NCBI GenBank assembly: GCA_025363655.1
Contig: JANYDK010000111.1
Location: forward strand, 1-64,000
From: Deltaproteobacteria bacterium
GTDB lineage: Bacteria > Myxococcota_A > Polyangia > Polyangiales > JADJMO01
Direction: 5' to 3'
DNA: 64,000 nt
In this document: positions 21,701 through 29,523 of the stretch, in pieces
Numbering within the stretch: position 1 is the first letter of the stretch
Layout: the number at the start of each line of letters is the position of its first letter
Program-made: the position numbers and the translations under genes
Notes under the pieces: generated by a model
What the model was told of the DNA's origin: nothing
The model's input: only the letters and a program-made list of their open reading frames with translations
Databases searched by the model: none

Positions 21701-22309
21701 ATGCCGGTCAACCTCCCCGCCATCCGCATCCTCATCGTCGACGACGAACGCGCCATCCTCGATTACATGCAGACGTTGCTGGAGCGTGACGGCTACCAGG
21801 TGAAGACGCTGAGCGATCCGCTCCAGGTCGAAGAAGAAGTCCGCCACGGCGGATATCACCTCATCGTCCTCGACCTGATGATGCCGCGGCTCGACGGCAT
21901 CGAGGTGCTGAAGCGCATCCGCAAGGTCGACAGCGACATCGCGGTGGTCATCTTCACCGGCTATCCGAACCTCGAGACCGCCGTCGCCTCGATGAAGCTC
22001 GACGCGGTCGACTACATCAAGAAGCCCTTCAACGTCGACGAGTTCCGCGAGGTGCTCGGCCGCGTGATGCGCAAGAAGGGCCTCGCGCGCACGCCGGAAG
22101 AGCAGCTGCACAAGGCGATCGGTGACACCATCCGCAACTTCCGCAAGGACAAGAACCTGACGCTGAAGCAGATGGCGCGTCGCACCGGGCTCTCGGTGTC
22201 GCTCCTCTCGCAGATCGAGCGCGCCGAGTCGTCCGCGTCGATCAGCTCGCTCTACAAAATCGCGGTCTCGCTCGACGCTCGCATTCAAGACTTGTTCGGC
22301 GAGTTCTGA
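21701..22309 (+). CDS. response regulator: receiver domain fused to XRE-type HTH
   Basis: 202 residues. Receiver domain 1-125 with acidic pair Asp15-Asp16, phosphoacceptor Asp58 (LIVLDLMMP), FTGYP switch region and Lys108 (IKKPF). Residues about 135-200 form a Cro/C1-type helix-turn-helix: LTLKQMARRTGLSVSLLSQIERAESSASISSLYKIA split over five helices. Receiver domains usually carry OmpR, NarL or NtrC outputs, so the XRE output is uncommon. No histidine kinase is adjacent. It is divergent from the bkd operon and could control it; that is inference from position only. The start is set by a leaderless promoter. Confidence 0.92.
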   Translation: MPVNLPAIRILIVDDERAILDYMQTLLERDGYQVKTLSDPLQVEEEVRHGGYHLIVLDLMMPRLDGIEVLKRIRKVDSDIAVVIFTGYPNLETAVASMKLDAVDYIKKPFNVDEFREVLGRVMRKKGLARTPEEQLHKAIGDTIRNFRKDKNLTLKQMARRTGLSVSLLSQIERAESSASISSLYKIAVSLDARIQDLFGEF

Positions 22310-22317
22310 ACCGCGCC

Positions 22318-22346
22318 TTGGCGTAGCCTCCGCCCCGCGCTAGGAA
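22318..22346 (+). promoter_or_regulatory. candidate promoter of the tat operon
   Basis: TTGGCG (22318-22323), 17-base spacer, TAGGAA (22341-22346). Start of transcription expected near 22353, seven bases before the tatB ATG, leaving no room for a Shine-Dalgarno. Confidence 0.35.
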
Positions 22347-22359
22347 ACTCTGCAGCGCG

Positions 22360-22848
22360 ATGGGTCTCAGCTTCGGTGAAATCGTCGTCCTCGCGATCGT
22401 CGCGATGGTCGTGATCGGTCCGAAAGACCTGCCACGACTCTTGCGCATGGCTGGTCGCCTCATCGGACAGGCCAAGCGAGCGCTCGCCGACGTCAAGAAA
22501 GAGACCGGCCTCGACGAGGTTTTGCGCGGTGATTTTCGCGATCTCGAGCGCCTCGCCGATCACATCGAAGATCTCGGGCCCTACCGAGGCGACGCGCCGA
22601 AAGAGTTGCTCGTCGACGACGGGGCCGAGCGTCGAGCGCGTGAGTTCCCCGCGGTAGGCGCCGACTCGATCGGCCTCGTGCCTGAAGATGCTTCCGTCTA
22701 CGCCGACGTCGCTGCCCTCGCGCCGAGCGGGCCCTCGCCATCGTCGGAAGAGCCCGTGCTCTCTGCGGCGCCTGTGTTTCCCAAGGTCCTCGCGCCGCCC
22801 GAGGGCACGGTGGTCACCGCCGAGCCAGGGTCCGAGGTGACGACGTGA
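22360..22848 (+). CDS. tatB: twin-arginine translocase subunit TatB
   Basis: 162 residues. N-terminal transmembrane helix GEIVVLAIVAMVVIGPKDLP with the Gly-Pro hinge, then the amphipathic helix RLLRMAGRLIGQAKRALADVKKETG. The Glu at position 7 and the length favour TatB over TatA, though annotation as TatA/B is also possible. The C-terminal 80 residues are Pro/Ala-rich and poorly conserved. TatB with TatC binds twin-arginine signal peptides of folded exported proteins. Its stop overlaps the tatC start (GTGA), so they are coupled. No separate tatA is in the window. Confidence 0.9.
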   Translation: MGLSFGEIVVLAIVAMVVIGPKDLPRLLRMAGRLIGQAKRALADVKKETGLDEVLRGDFRDLERLADHIEDLGPYRGDAPKELLVDDGAERRAREFPAVGADSIGLVPEDASVYADVAALAPSGPSPSSEEPVLSAAPVFPKVLAPPEGTVVTAEPGSEVTT

Positions 22849-23678
22849 GCGCTGCGCAGACCGGGGCCGACAGCCTCGACGACAAGAAGATGACGTTCCT
22901 CGAGCACCTCGTGGAGCTCAGGCAACGAATCCTCCGGTCGCTGAAGATCTACGTCGTCTGCTTCGCGCTCGCGTGGTGGCAGGCGCCCAGGCTCCTCGGG
23001 CTCGTCGCCAAGCCGCTCTCCATCGCCTGGAAGAACGCCGGCCTCCCCGACGCGCCCGAGCTGCACGCCTCGCTCGCCGAGCCGTTCACCGTCTCGATGC
23101 GCGTAGCCATGTATTTCGGCCTCTTCCTCGCGGTGCCGTTCATCGCTTGGCAGCTCTGGGGCTTCATCGCGCCAGGCCTCTACAAGAGCGAACGACGTCG
23201 CGCGACCGGCTTCGCGCTCTTCTCCACCGTGCTCACCGCCGCCGGGGTCGGGTTCGCTTATCGCGTCGCGGTGCCGATGATGTGCCGCTTCTTCCTCCAG
23301 CAGCACAACGTCGTCTTGCCGCACACCAACATCCGCATCGCGCCGATGCAGATGCTGAGCGACTACCTCGACATGATTTTGCAGACGATGCTCATCTTCG
23401 GCATCTGCTTCCAGCTGCCGCTCATCCTCTTGGCGCTGGGCATCTTCGGCCTCATCGATCACCGGCAGCTCTGGCGATTCGCGCGCTACTTCGTCTTCAT
23501 CGCCTTCGTGCTCGGCGCCATCTTCAGCCCACCCGACGTCATCAGCCAGACGGTCGTCAGCCTCCCGCTCTGCCTGCTCTACTTCTTCTCGATTGGCCTC
23601 GTTTACCTCTTCGGGACGAAAGTACCCGACGGTGGACGCCCGGGGCCGGCAGCGCGTAGGAAGGCGCGCCGCTCATGA
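22845..23678 (+). CDS. tatC: twin-arginine translocase subunit TatC
   Basis: 277 residues, six predicted membrane helices. Conserved N-terminal MTFLEHLVELRQRILRSLK with the Glu that contacts the twin-arginine motif; GLFLAVPFIAWQLWGFIAPGLYKSERR is the signature block of the first periplasmic-side loop. GTG start overlapping tatB. A hydrophilic basic tail (AARRKARRS) ends in the cytoplasm. The next gene overlaps its stop by four bases. Confidence 0.97.
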   Translation: MSAAQTGADSLDDKKMTFLEHLVELRQRILRSLKIYVVCFALAWWQAPRLLGLVAKPLSIAWKNAGLPDAPELHASLAEPFTVSMRVAMYFGLFLAVPFIAWQLWGFIAPGLYKSERRRATGFALFSTVLTAAGVGFAYRVAVPMMCRFFLQQHNVVLPHTNIRIAPMQMLSDYLDMILQTMLIFGICFQLPLILLALGIFGLIDHRQLWRFARYFVFIAFVLGAIFSPPDVISQTVVSLPLCLLYFFSIGLVYLFGTKVPDGGRPGPAARRKARRS

Positions 23679-24325
23679 GCCTGATCCTCTACGAAGCCCC
23701 CTTGTCGAGCAACGCGCAGAAGGTTCGCTTCCTCTTCGCCGAGCTCGAGCTGGCGTACGAGTCGCGCGAGGTCGCGATGTTCGGCATCGGAACGCGCGAT
23801 CCCGAGTACCTCGCGATCAATCCGTTCGGCCTCATCCCCACGCTCATCGACAACGAGTGGATCCTCCACGAGTCGAACACCATCCTCCGCTACATCGCCG
23901 AGACCAAGGGCGGTGAAGAGCTCTACCCGCGCAGCCCGAAGCTCCGCGCCGCGGTCGATCGCATGCTCGACGTGCTCGGCTGCACCTTCCGGCCGCGCGT
24001 CGCGCCGCTCGAGCGACGTCGCATCGCCAACTTTCCGCACGGCACCCGCGATGCCGACGACGAGCGCAAGCTGGAGGCGAACGTGCGCCTGGCGCTCGAT
24101 GGCGTCGAGGTCATCCTCGCGGACCCGAGCGCGGGGGGCTTCGCCACTGGCCCTTTCTCCATCGCCGACTGCGCGTGGGCCCCGACGTTGCGTCGCCTGC
24201 AAGACATGGAGGTCGATCTCTCCATGTACCCGAAGCTCTTCGCCTGGGCCGAGCACGTCCTCGCCAGGCCGGCGTGGCACCGCGCCAAGGGACCGGACCT
24301 CGAGTCGCGACCCTGGATGGAGTGA
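23675..24325 (+). CDS. glutathione S-transferase family protein
   Basis: 216 residues. Thioredoxin-like N-domain (LILYEAPLSSNAQKVRFLFAELEL, then NPFGLIPTLIDNEWILHESNTILRYIAE, with the cis-Pro and the ES pair that bind glutathione) and an all-helical C-domain. The catalytic Ser/Tyr is probably in the first strand-loop (LSSN). Overlaps the tatC stop (ATGA), so it is translated with the Tat genes; a functional link with export is not obvious. Could act in disulfide or electrophile handling. Confidence 0.9.
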   Translation: MSLILYEAPLSSNAQKVRFLFAELELAYESREVAMFGIGTRDPEYLAINPFGLIPTLIDNEWILHESNTILRYIAETKGGEELYPRSPKLRAAVDRMLDVLGCTFRPRVAPLERRRIANFPHGTRDADDERKLEANVRLALDGVEVILADPSAGGFATGPFSIADCAWAPTLRRLQDMEVDLSMYPKLFAWAEHVLARPAWHRAKGPDLESRPWME

Positions 24326-24357
24326 GCGCGCGCAACGACGGACGACAAGAGGGGCGG

Positions 24358-24387
24358 TTTGCGGCCTTTTGCCGCGCCTGCTAGGTC
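24358..24387 (+). promoter_or_regulatory. candidate promoter of M23 peptidase gene
   Basis: TTTGCG (24358-24363), 18-base spacer, TAGGTC (24382-24387). Nine bases then lead to the GTG start, giving a leader of about three bases. A small hairpin (GCGGC / GCCGC, 24361-24375) overlaps the spacer. Confidence 0.3.
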
Positions 24388-24396
24388 CGTCAGATC

Positions 24397-26094
24397 GTGT
24401 CGGACGAGGAAGCGCCCAGCTCGGCTCCCGAGGAGCAGGTCATTCCTGCGCCCGAAGGCCCGTGCGAACCACGTGACGAGCCGCACGACGAGCCTGACGA
24501 GCCTGACGAGCCGCCGCCGACCGAAGAAGTCGGACCGCGGCCACACGCTGCGTTTTGGTTTGCGATCGGTTGTGCGGTGCTCGCGGTCGTCCAGCTGCCC
24601 CTCGCGCTCGCGAGGCCGAGCGTCTCGTCGGCCGAGACGCCCCCCCCTCCGAGCACCTCGACGAGCGCTTCTGCCCTGACGAGCGCGAGCACGAGTGTCC
24701 TTCCACCGAACACTCCGCTCGTGGCCGACGACGATGGCGTGGTCGAGAAGGCGCCGCCGCTCGTCGATCCCGACGCGCCGCCGCCACCATTTCGTGTCGC
24801 CCAGCTCGACGCCGATCCGACGCTCGACGTCGTCGTCGCCAAGATCGGAAAACGCACCTGCGACGCGGCGCTCCTGGCGCTCTCGGTGACTCGTCGCGAC
24901 ATCCTCCGCCTCGACGCGGCGATGCGTTCGATTCATCGTCTCGCGCAGTGTCATCCCGGCGATCGCTTCACGGTGGCGATGACCAAGGAAGGCAAGCGCG
25001 TGCGCGCCTTCGAGTGGGAGACGGCGCCGGGCGATTTCATTCTCGTCCATGAAATTGGGCTCGCGATGCCGACCGTGAGCGAGGGCGATGCCGCGAGCGG
25101 CGACGCCGGCCCCACGATCGATGCCGGCAAGGGCAGCGATTTGACGACGATGATTGCGTCGCACCACGTGCTCCCGCAAGCGCACAAGCGGCACGCGGTG
25201 GGGTTCGTCGTCCAGGCCGATTTGACGAAGGCCGTCGTCGCCGCCGGGCTCGACGGCACCATCCTCGAGCTCATCGACGACGCGCTCGCCTCCAGGCCAG
25301 ATGTCCCGGCGGTGCAAATCGGCTCTACTTTTCGGCTCGTCGCCGACGCCACCTACGTCTCGGGGCGCTTCGATCGCTACGACGAGCTGGTGGCGCTCGA
25401 GTATCGGCCGCGCCCCGACGTGCCGCCGATTCGGCTCTATCATTTCCGCGAAGGCAAATCGGGCAAGGGCTGGTTCGACGCCAAGGGGCATCAGCCGATG
25501 CACGCGAAGTGGCGCCTGCCGCTCTCGTTCGCGCGCGTCACCTCGCGCTTCAATCCGCGACGTCTGCACCCGGTGCTGCACACCATCATGCCGCACAACG
25601 GCTGCGATTTTGCCGCTTCTCCAGGCACGCCCGTCTACGCCATCGGCGCCGGCATCGTCATCTTCGAGGGCAACGCGGGACCGAGCGGGAACCTCGTCTC
25701 GGTGCAACACGACGGCGGCTACACGTCTGGCTACGCGCACCTCTCGCGCTTCGTTCCGGGTGTCTCGGTCGGGACGCACGTCGATGCCCACCAGCTCGTC
25801 GGCTACTCGGGGTCGACCGGCCGCTCGACGGGACCGCACCTGCACCTCTCGGTGAAGAAGAACGGCGCATTCATCGATCCGCAGTCGTTGAAGATGGACG
25901 CCGTGCGGGTGGTGCCGCCGGGGGAACGGTCGGCCTTCTCCCTTCGCCGGGCCGACGCCGATGCCGCCCTCGACGCCATCCCCATCCCGACGAAAGGCGC
26001 GAAAACCCCGCCCATTCCCGCTCCGCCTCCGAATCCGGCGCCCAGTGGCTCGGCCGGAGATGGCGACGAAGCCAGCGACGAAGACGATCATTGA
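24397..26094 (+). CDS. membrane-anchored M23 (LytM-type) metallopeptidase
   Basis: 565 residues. Cytoplasmic acidic Pro-rich tail, one membrane helix (AAFWFAIGCAVLAVVQLPLALA), a Ser/Thr linker, a periplasmic region with LysM/opacity-like helices, then the M23 domain: zinc ligands in PHNGCDFA (His, Asp) and PHLHLS (second His), with GYAHLSRF and GYSGSTGRSTG around them, so the site is intact. Expected to cut peptidoglycan cross-links or activate another hydrolase. A low-complexity Pro tail follows. GTG start without Shine-Dalgarno. Confidence 0.93.
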   Translation: MSDEEAPSSAPEEQVIPAPEGPCEPRDEPHDEPDEPDEPPPTEEVGPRPHAAFWFAIGCAVLAVVQLPLALARPSVSSAETPPPPSTSTSASALTSASTSVLPPNTPLVADDDGVVEKAPPLVDPDAPPPPFRVAQLDADPTLDVVVAKIGKRTCDAALLALSVTRRDILRLDAAMRSIHRLAQCHPGDRFTVAMTKEGKRVRAFEWETAPGDFILVHEIGLAMPTVSEGDAASGDAGPTIDAGKGSDLTTMIASHHVLPQAHKRHAVGFVVQADLTKAVVAAGLDGTILELIDDALASRPDVPAVQIGSTFRLVADATYVSGRFDRYDELVALEYRPRPDVPPIRLYHFREGKSGKGWFDAKGHQPMHAKWRLPLSFARVTSRFNPRRLHPVLHTIMPHNGCDFAASPGTPVYAIGAGIVIFEGNAGPSGNLVSVQHDGGYTSGYAHLSRFVPGVSVGTHVDAHQLVGYSGSTGRSTGPHLHLSVKKNGAFIDPQSLKMDAVRVVPPGERSAFSLRRADADAALDAIPIPTKGAKTPPIPAPPPNPAPSGSAGDGDEASDEDDH

Positions 26095-26118
26095 CGATGT
26101 GATAACGTCCCCGCACTC

Positions 26119-27312
26119 ATGACCTCGCCGGGAAGACGCGCGGCCGCGCCCTCGTCGCCGCTTCACGAACGACTGCAGCTGACCGCGCGCAACCTCGAGG
26201 ATCGCTTCCTCGGTCGGTCCGAAGTGATTCGTTGCATGCTCATCTCGGCGCTCGCCGGTGAGCACGTGGTCCTCATCGGCCCACCGGGCACCGCCAAGAG
26301 CGCCCTCGCGCGCACGTTCTCGAAGCTCTGTGACGCGACCTACTTCGAGTACCTGCTGACGCGCTTCACCGAACCGAACGAGCTCTTCGGGCCCGTCGAC
26401 ATCGCCGCCTTCCGGGAGGGAACGTATCGCCGGCGCACGGCCGGCATGCTTCCCGAAGGGGAAATCGTCTTCCTCGACGAGGTCTTCAAGTCGAACTCGG
26501 CAATCCTCAACTCGCTCCTCACGCTCCTCAACGAGCGGCGCTACATCGCCGGCGGCGTGTCGATGCGATGCCCGCTCTTGACCGCCATCGGCGCGTCCAA
26601 CGAGGTCCCCGCCGACGCCGATTTGGCGGCGATTTTCGACCGATTTCTCCTACGCGTGCGCGCCGACTATCTCGACGCGTTCCACTTCCAAGACTTGCTC
26701 CAGCGCGGATGGGCGCTCGAGGCGGCGATCAACACCGACGCGGTCGTCGATCCGCTGCTGACCGCCGATGAGCTTCGCGCGGCGCAGAAGGCGCTCACCC
26801 AGCGCGTGCGTTTCTCCGACACGTTCCTCTCGGCGTATCGCAACCTCGTCCTCCAGATTCGCGCCGAGGGCATCGGTCTCTCCGATCGTCGCGTCGTCAA
26901 GCTGCTGAAGCTCTGCGCGGCGAGCGCCTTCCTCGACGGGCGTGACGTCCCCGACGCGAGCGACCTCTTCTTGATGAAACACGTATGGAATGCCGAAGAT
27001 CAAGCGACCATCCTCGAAGGGTTGGTGACGCCGATCCTCGAAGCCCACTACCGCGAGCACCCCGAGGCACGACGATTGGGCGCAGCGGCGGTCGGTCTCG
27101 AGGCGATCGAAGCGGAAATCGAGCGGGTGCGGGCCGTGCTCGCCGGCTCGGGCGCGCTCTCGGACGTGCAATTGTTCTCCCAGCTCAAACTCCTCGGCGA
27201 GCTCAAAGGCGCCCTTTCCAGCCACGCCGACGCGCGCGCGCGTGAGCTCGGAGGGCGCGTCGACTTGCTCCTCGACGCCGCCTTCAAGGGCGGACGCTTC
27301 GGGGCCTTGTAA
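26119..27312 (+). CDS. MoxR/RavA-type AAA+ ATPase
   Basis: 397 residues. Walker A GPPGTAKSALA, Walker B IVFLDEVFKSN and sensor region GASNEVPADADLAAIFDRFL are those of the RavA branch of MoxR ATPases; a helical C-terminal part (about 300-397) with charged heptads follows. MoxR proteins act as chaperone-like ATPases, usually with a VWA-domain partner (ViaA/CoxE); none lies beside it here. Only 24 bases after the M23 gene; GATAAC at 26101 could be a -10. Confidence 0.92.
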   Translation: MTSPGRRAAAPSSPLHERLQLTARNLEDRFLGRSEVIRCMLISALAGEHVVLIGPPGTAKSALARTFSKLCDATYFEYLLTRFTEPNELFGPVDIAAFREGTYRRRTAGMLPEGEIVFLDEVFKSNSAILNSLLTLLNERRYIAGGVSMRCPLLTAIGASNEVPADADLAAIFDRFLLRVRADYLDAFHFQDLLQRGWALEAAINTDAVVDPLLTADELRAAQKALTQRVRFSDTFLSAYRNLVLQIRAEGIGLSDRRVVKLLKLCAASAFLDGRDVPDASDLFLMKHVWNAEDQATILEGLVTPILEAHYREHPEARRLGAAAVGLEAIEAEIERVRAVLAGSGALSDVQLFSQLKLLGELKGALSSHADARARELGGRVDLLLDAAFKGGRFGAL

Positions 27313-27341
27313 CGCTTCGCCGCGGCGGGCATCATCCCCCC

Positions 27342-27617
27342 GTGCCGACCCGTTCGATCGTCGTCCTCGATGCTGCCCCCCTCGCCCGTCGTGGTGTCCT
27401 CGTCCTCGAGCTCGACACGCCGAACCCCATCACCGGCATCGCCATCGGCATGTCGATCGATCTCGTCTTTCGCGACAAGAGCCGTCAGAAGCTGACGCTC
27501 AAGGGCCTCGGCTTCGCCAGCTCGACGCCCGATCACGCGCACATCATCGTCAGCGCGCCTGAGGTCGACTGCGATCTCACCCAGGTCGATTGCATCGAGG
27601 TCGAGACGCGGGCGTGA
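27342..27617 (+). CDS. small conserved-looking protein of unknown function
   Basis: 91 residues, GTG start 29 bases after the MoxR gene, its stop overlapping the TatD start (GTGA). Pattern of alternating hydrophobics (RRGVLVLELDTPNPITGIAIG) suggests a small beta fold; it ends with two Cys residues (DCDLTQVDC). The coupled position makes it likely real. No family recognised. Confidence 0.6.
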   Translation: MPTRSIVVLDAAPLARRGVLVLELDTPNPITGIAIGMSIDLVFRDKSRQKLTLKGLGFASSTPDHAHIIVSAPEVDCDLTQVDCIEVETRA

Positions 27618-28459
27618 AGGGCGTGAGCTCGGCGGCTCGGACCTTTCCGCTCCTCGTCGACACTCACGTCCACCTGGATGTGGCGCCCCTCGGCGAAGGT
27701 GCCTTCGCGCCCGCACGCGCACTTGGCGTGCTCACCGCGATCACTATGGGCGTCCGCCCCGAGAGCTGGGCCGAGACCGTACGCGTCGCTCGACGTGAAG
27801 AGGTCGACCACGCCCTCGGCATCCATCCCCAACTGGTGCCCGAGCTCGACGACACCAAGGTCGATGAAGCCCTCCACGCGCTGCCCCGACTCTTACGCGA
27901 GACCGGCGCCGCTGCGCTCGGCGAGTGTGGCCTCGATCGCCCGAGCGGCGACCTCGAACGGCAAGAGCGCATCCTCCTCGCGCAGCTCGCGATCGCGCGC
28001 GACGTCGGGCTCCCGATCTCGCTCCACGTGCAAGGTGCGCACGGCGAAATGGTGCGAATTCTTCGAGGAATGAAGCCTCTTCCGGCAGGCGGCGTCGCGC
28101 ACAGCTTCTCCGGCAACGCCGAGCTCGTGCGCGACTACCTCGCGGCCGGCCTCTGCATCTCCTTCGCTGGAGGCGTCACCCGAAGCAACGCGAAGAAGCC
28201 GCTCGTCGCCGCGCGCGCCGTACCGCTCGATCGCCTCGTCGTCGAGACCGACGCGCCCTTTCAACCCGCCGGCGCCGACGCCCGCGATCGCAAATTCGGG
28301 GAGCCGACCGACCTTCGCGCCATCGTCACCGCGCTCGCGCTCGCCCGCGGAGAAGACGAAGCACGCCTCGCCACCGCCACGACCGAGAACGCGCTGCGCG
28401 TCTTCCCTTCGCTCGTCCGCCACGCGACGCGAGGGCCCGAAGCGTCAGGGGAAAAATAG
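27614..28459 (+). CDS. TatD-family metal-dependent hydrolase/DNase
   Basis: 281 residues from the GTG at 27614. TIM-barrel amidohydrolase-like fold: metal ligands in DTHVHLD, Glu in LGECGLDRP, His in ISLHVQGAH and HSFSG, Asp in VETDAPF. TatD proteins are 3'-5' exonucleases/deoxyribonucleases, but the subgroup here lacks the usual Y/F-D-D extension so the substrate is open. Start chosen from the GTGA overlap. The 3' end overlaps the opposing gene by 15 bases (28445-28459). Confidence 0.92.
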   Translation: MKGVSSAARTFPLLVDTHVHLDVAPLGEGAFAPARALGVLTAITMGVRPESWAETVRVARREEVDHALGIHPQLVPELDDTKVDEALHALPRLLRETGAAALGECGLDRPSGDLERQERILLAQLAIARDVGLPISLHVQGAHGEMVRILRGMKPLPAGGVAHSFSGNAELVRDYLAAGLCISFAGGVTRSNAKKPLVAARAVPLDRLVVETDAPFQPAGADARDRKFGEPTDLRAIVTALALARGEDEARLATATTENALRVFPSLVRHATRGPEASGEK

Positions 28460-29293
28460 AATCGGGTGATCGGTCGTCAAATCGAAGTGCACGTGGTCGA
28501 AGTGCGAGGCGTTGTAGTTGGGCGAGATGCCGCTGTCGAAGGCCTCGGTGCCGATGACTTGGCAGAACGTCGACCACAGCTCACGCGATATCTTCGTGTC
28601 CGGCACTGGCTTCGCCGCCTTCGCGCCGCAGCTGATTTGCCCGATTTTCCCGTGAAAATCCTTCTCGACGTTCCACACCACGCCCTTCTTCGTCTTGAAG
28701 CCGGCGACGTCGATGGCGAAGCCGATGCGGTGTCGGAGGGGAGCGTTCGGATCGACGATGGTCTGGTTCGGGCGATGGAACGACTTGACGATGACCGTGC
28801 CGATGCCGTGCTTCTTCACCACCTTGGTGAGGTCGTGGAGGGCAACGGCGAGGCGACAATCAATCGCGTCGCCGGTGGCGATCGAGCGCAGCTTGTAGGG
28901 ACGGCCGGTGTCGAAGTGGACGCCGTTGATCGCGCCGGTGACGATGATCGGTTGATCGATCTTCGCTGCCCCGGGCGCGCGCACGTGCGGAATTTTCAGC
29001 CGCTTGAGCTCTTTGTTGCAGGCGAGCTCGTCGAGGTTGCCGATGTTGATGCTCTTGCGAGCTTTGGGCAGACCCGCGAAGGCGAACTCGGAGTCCTCGA
29101 GTCCCTCTGTCTCGGCCGATTCGTCGAGCTCGTCGGACTCGACTTGCTCGACGATGACGTCGCCGGTGAAGCCGACGGGCAGCGAGTCGCGAGCTTGCCC
29201 GCCCGTGCCGTTCTGCACGACATCGCTCGACGCGCAGCTCGCGCCGAGAAATCCGGCGACGAGGACTGGCAAGAGCGAGCGACTCCACTCCAT
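28445..29293 (-). CDS. lipoprotein with extensin-like/M15-type C-terminal domain
   Basis: 282 residues. Lipobox PVLVAGFLGASC; Cys followed by Ala. An acidic linker (DELDESAETEGLEDSEFAF) leads to a C-terminal extensin-like (PF06904-type) domain: CNKELKRLKIPHV at its start, then LRHRIGFAIDVAGF (the SxHxxGxAxD-type metal site) and SHFDHVHFDLT (HxxHxH ending). These match D-Ala-D-Ala carboxypeptidase (M15) zinc sites, so a cell-wall peptidase activity is plausible. Start ATG is the one giving the signal peptide; upstream open frame has no support. Faces TatD tail to tail. Confidence 0.85.
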   Translation of the reverse strand: MEWSRSLLPVLVAGFLGASCASSDVVQNGTGGQARDSLPVGFTGDVIVEQVESDELDESAETEGLEDSEFAFAGLPKARKSINIGNLDELACNKELKRLKIPHVRAPGAAKIDQPIIVTGAINGVHFDTGRPYKLRSIATGDAIDCRLAVALHDLTKVVKKHGIGTVIVKSFHRPNQTIVDPNAPLRHRIGFAIDVAGFKTKKGVVWNVEKDFHGKIGQISCGAKAAKPVPDTKISRELWSTFCQVIGTEAFDSGISPNYNASHFDHVHFDLTTDHPILFFP

Positions 29294-29523
29294 GCGACGC
29301 GGGTAGCATAGCAAGACGCCGTGGGCCAAATCTCGGCCCAGGCGGCGCTGCAAGATCGGGCACTTTCCCGGCATTTCTGTTGCCGGCGCGAAGATGTGGC
29401 CGCGGCGGAGTGAGGCGTTACCGCCTTGTCGCCTACACGCTCGGCGTGTCACGAAGTGGGCGCCGTTGCGCTTTTCACCCCTCGCTTACTCCGTCGCTCC
29501 CGCGGCGGGAGGAGCTCGCGTTC

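Noticed and set aside
24361-24375. Terminator after the GST gene
   Set aside because: Five-base stem GCGGC/GCCGC with no T-run after it; more likely part of the promoter region.
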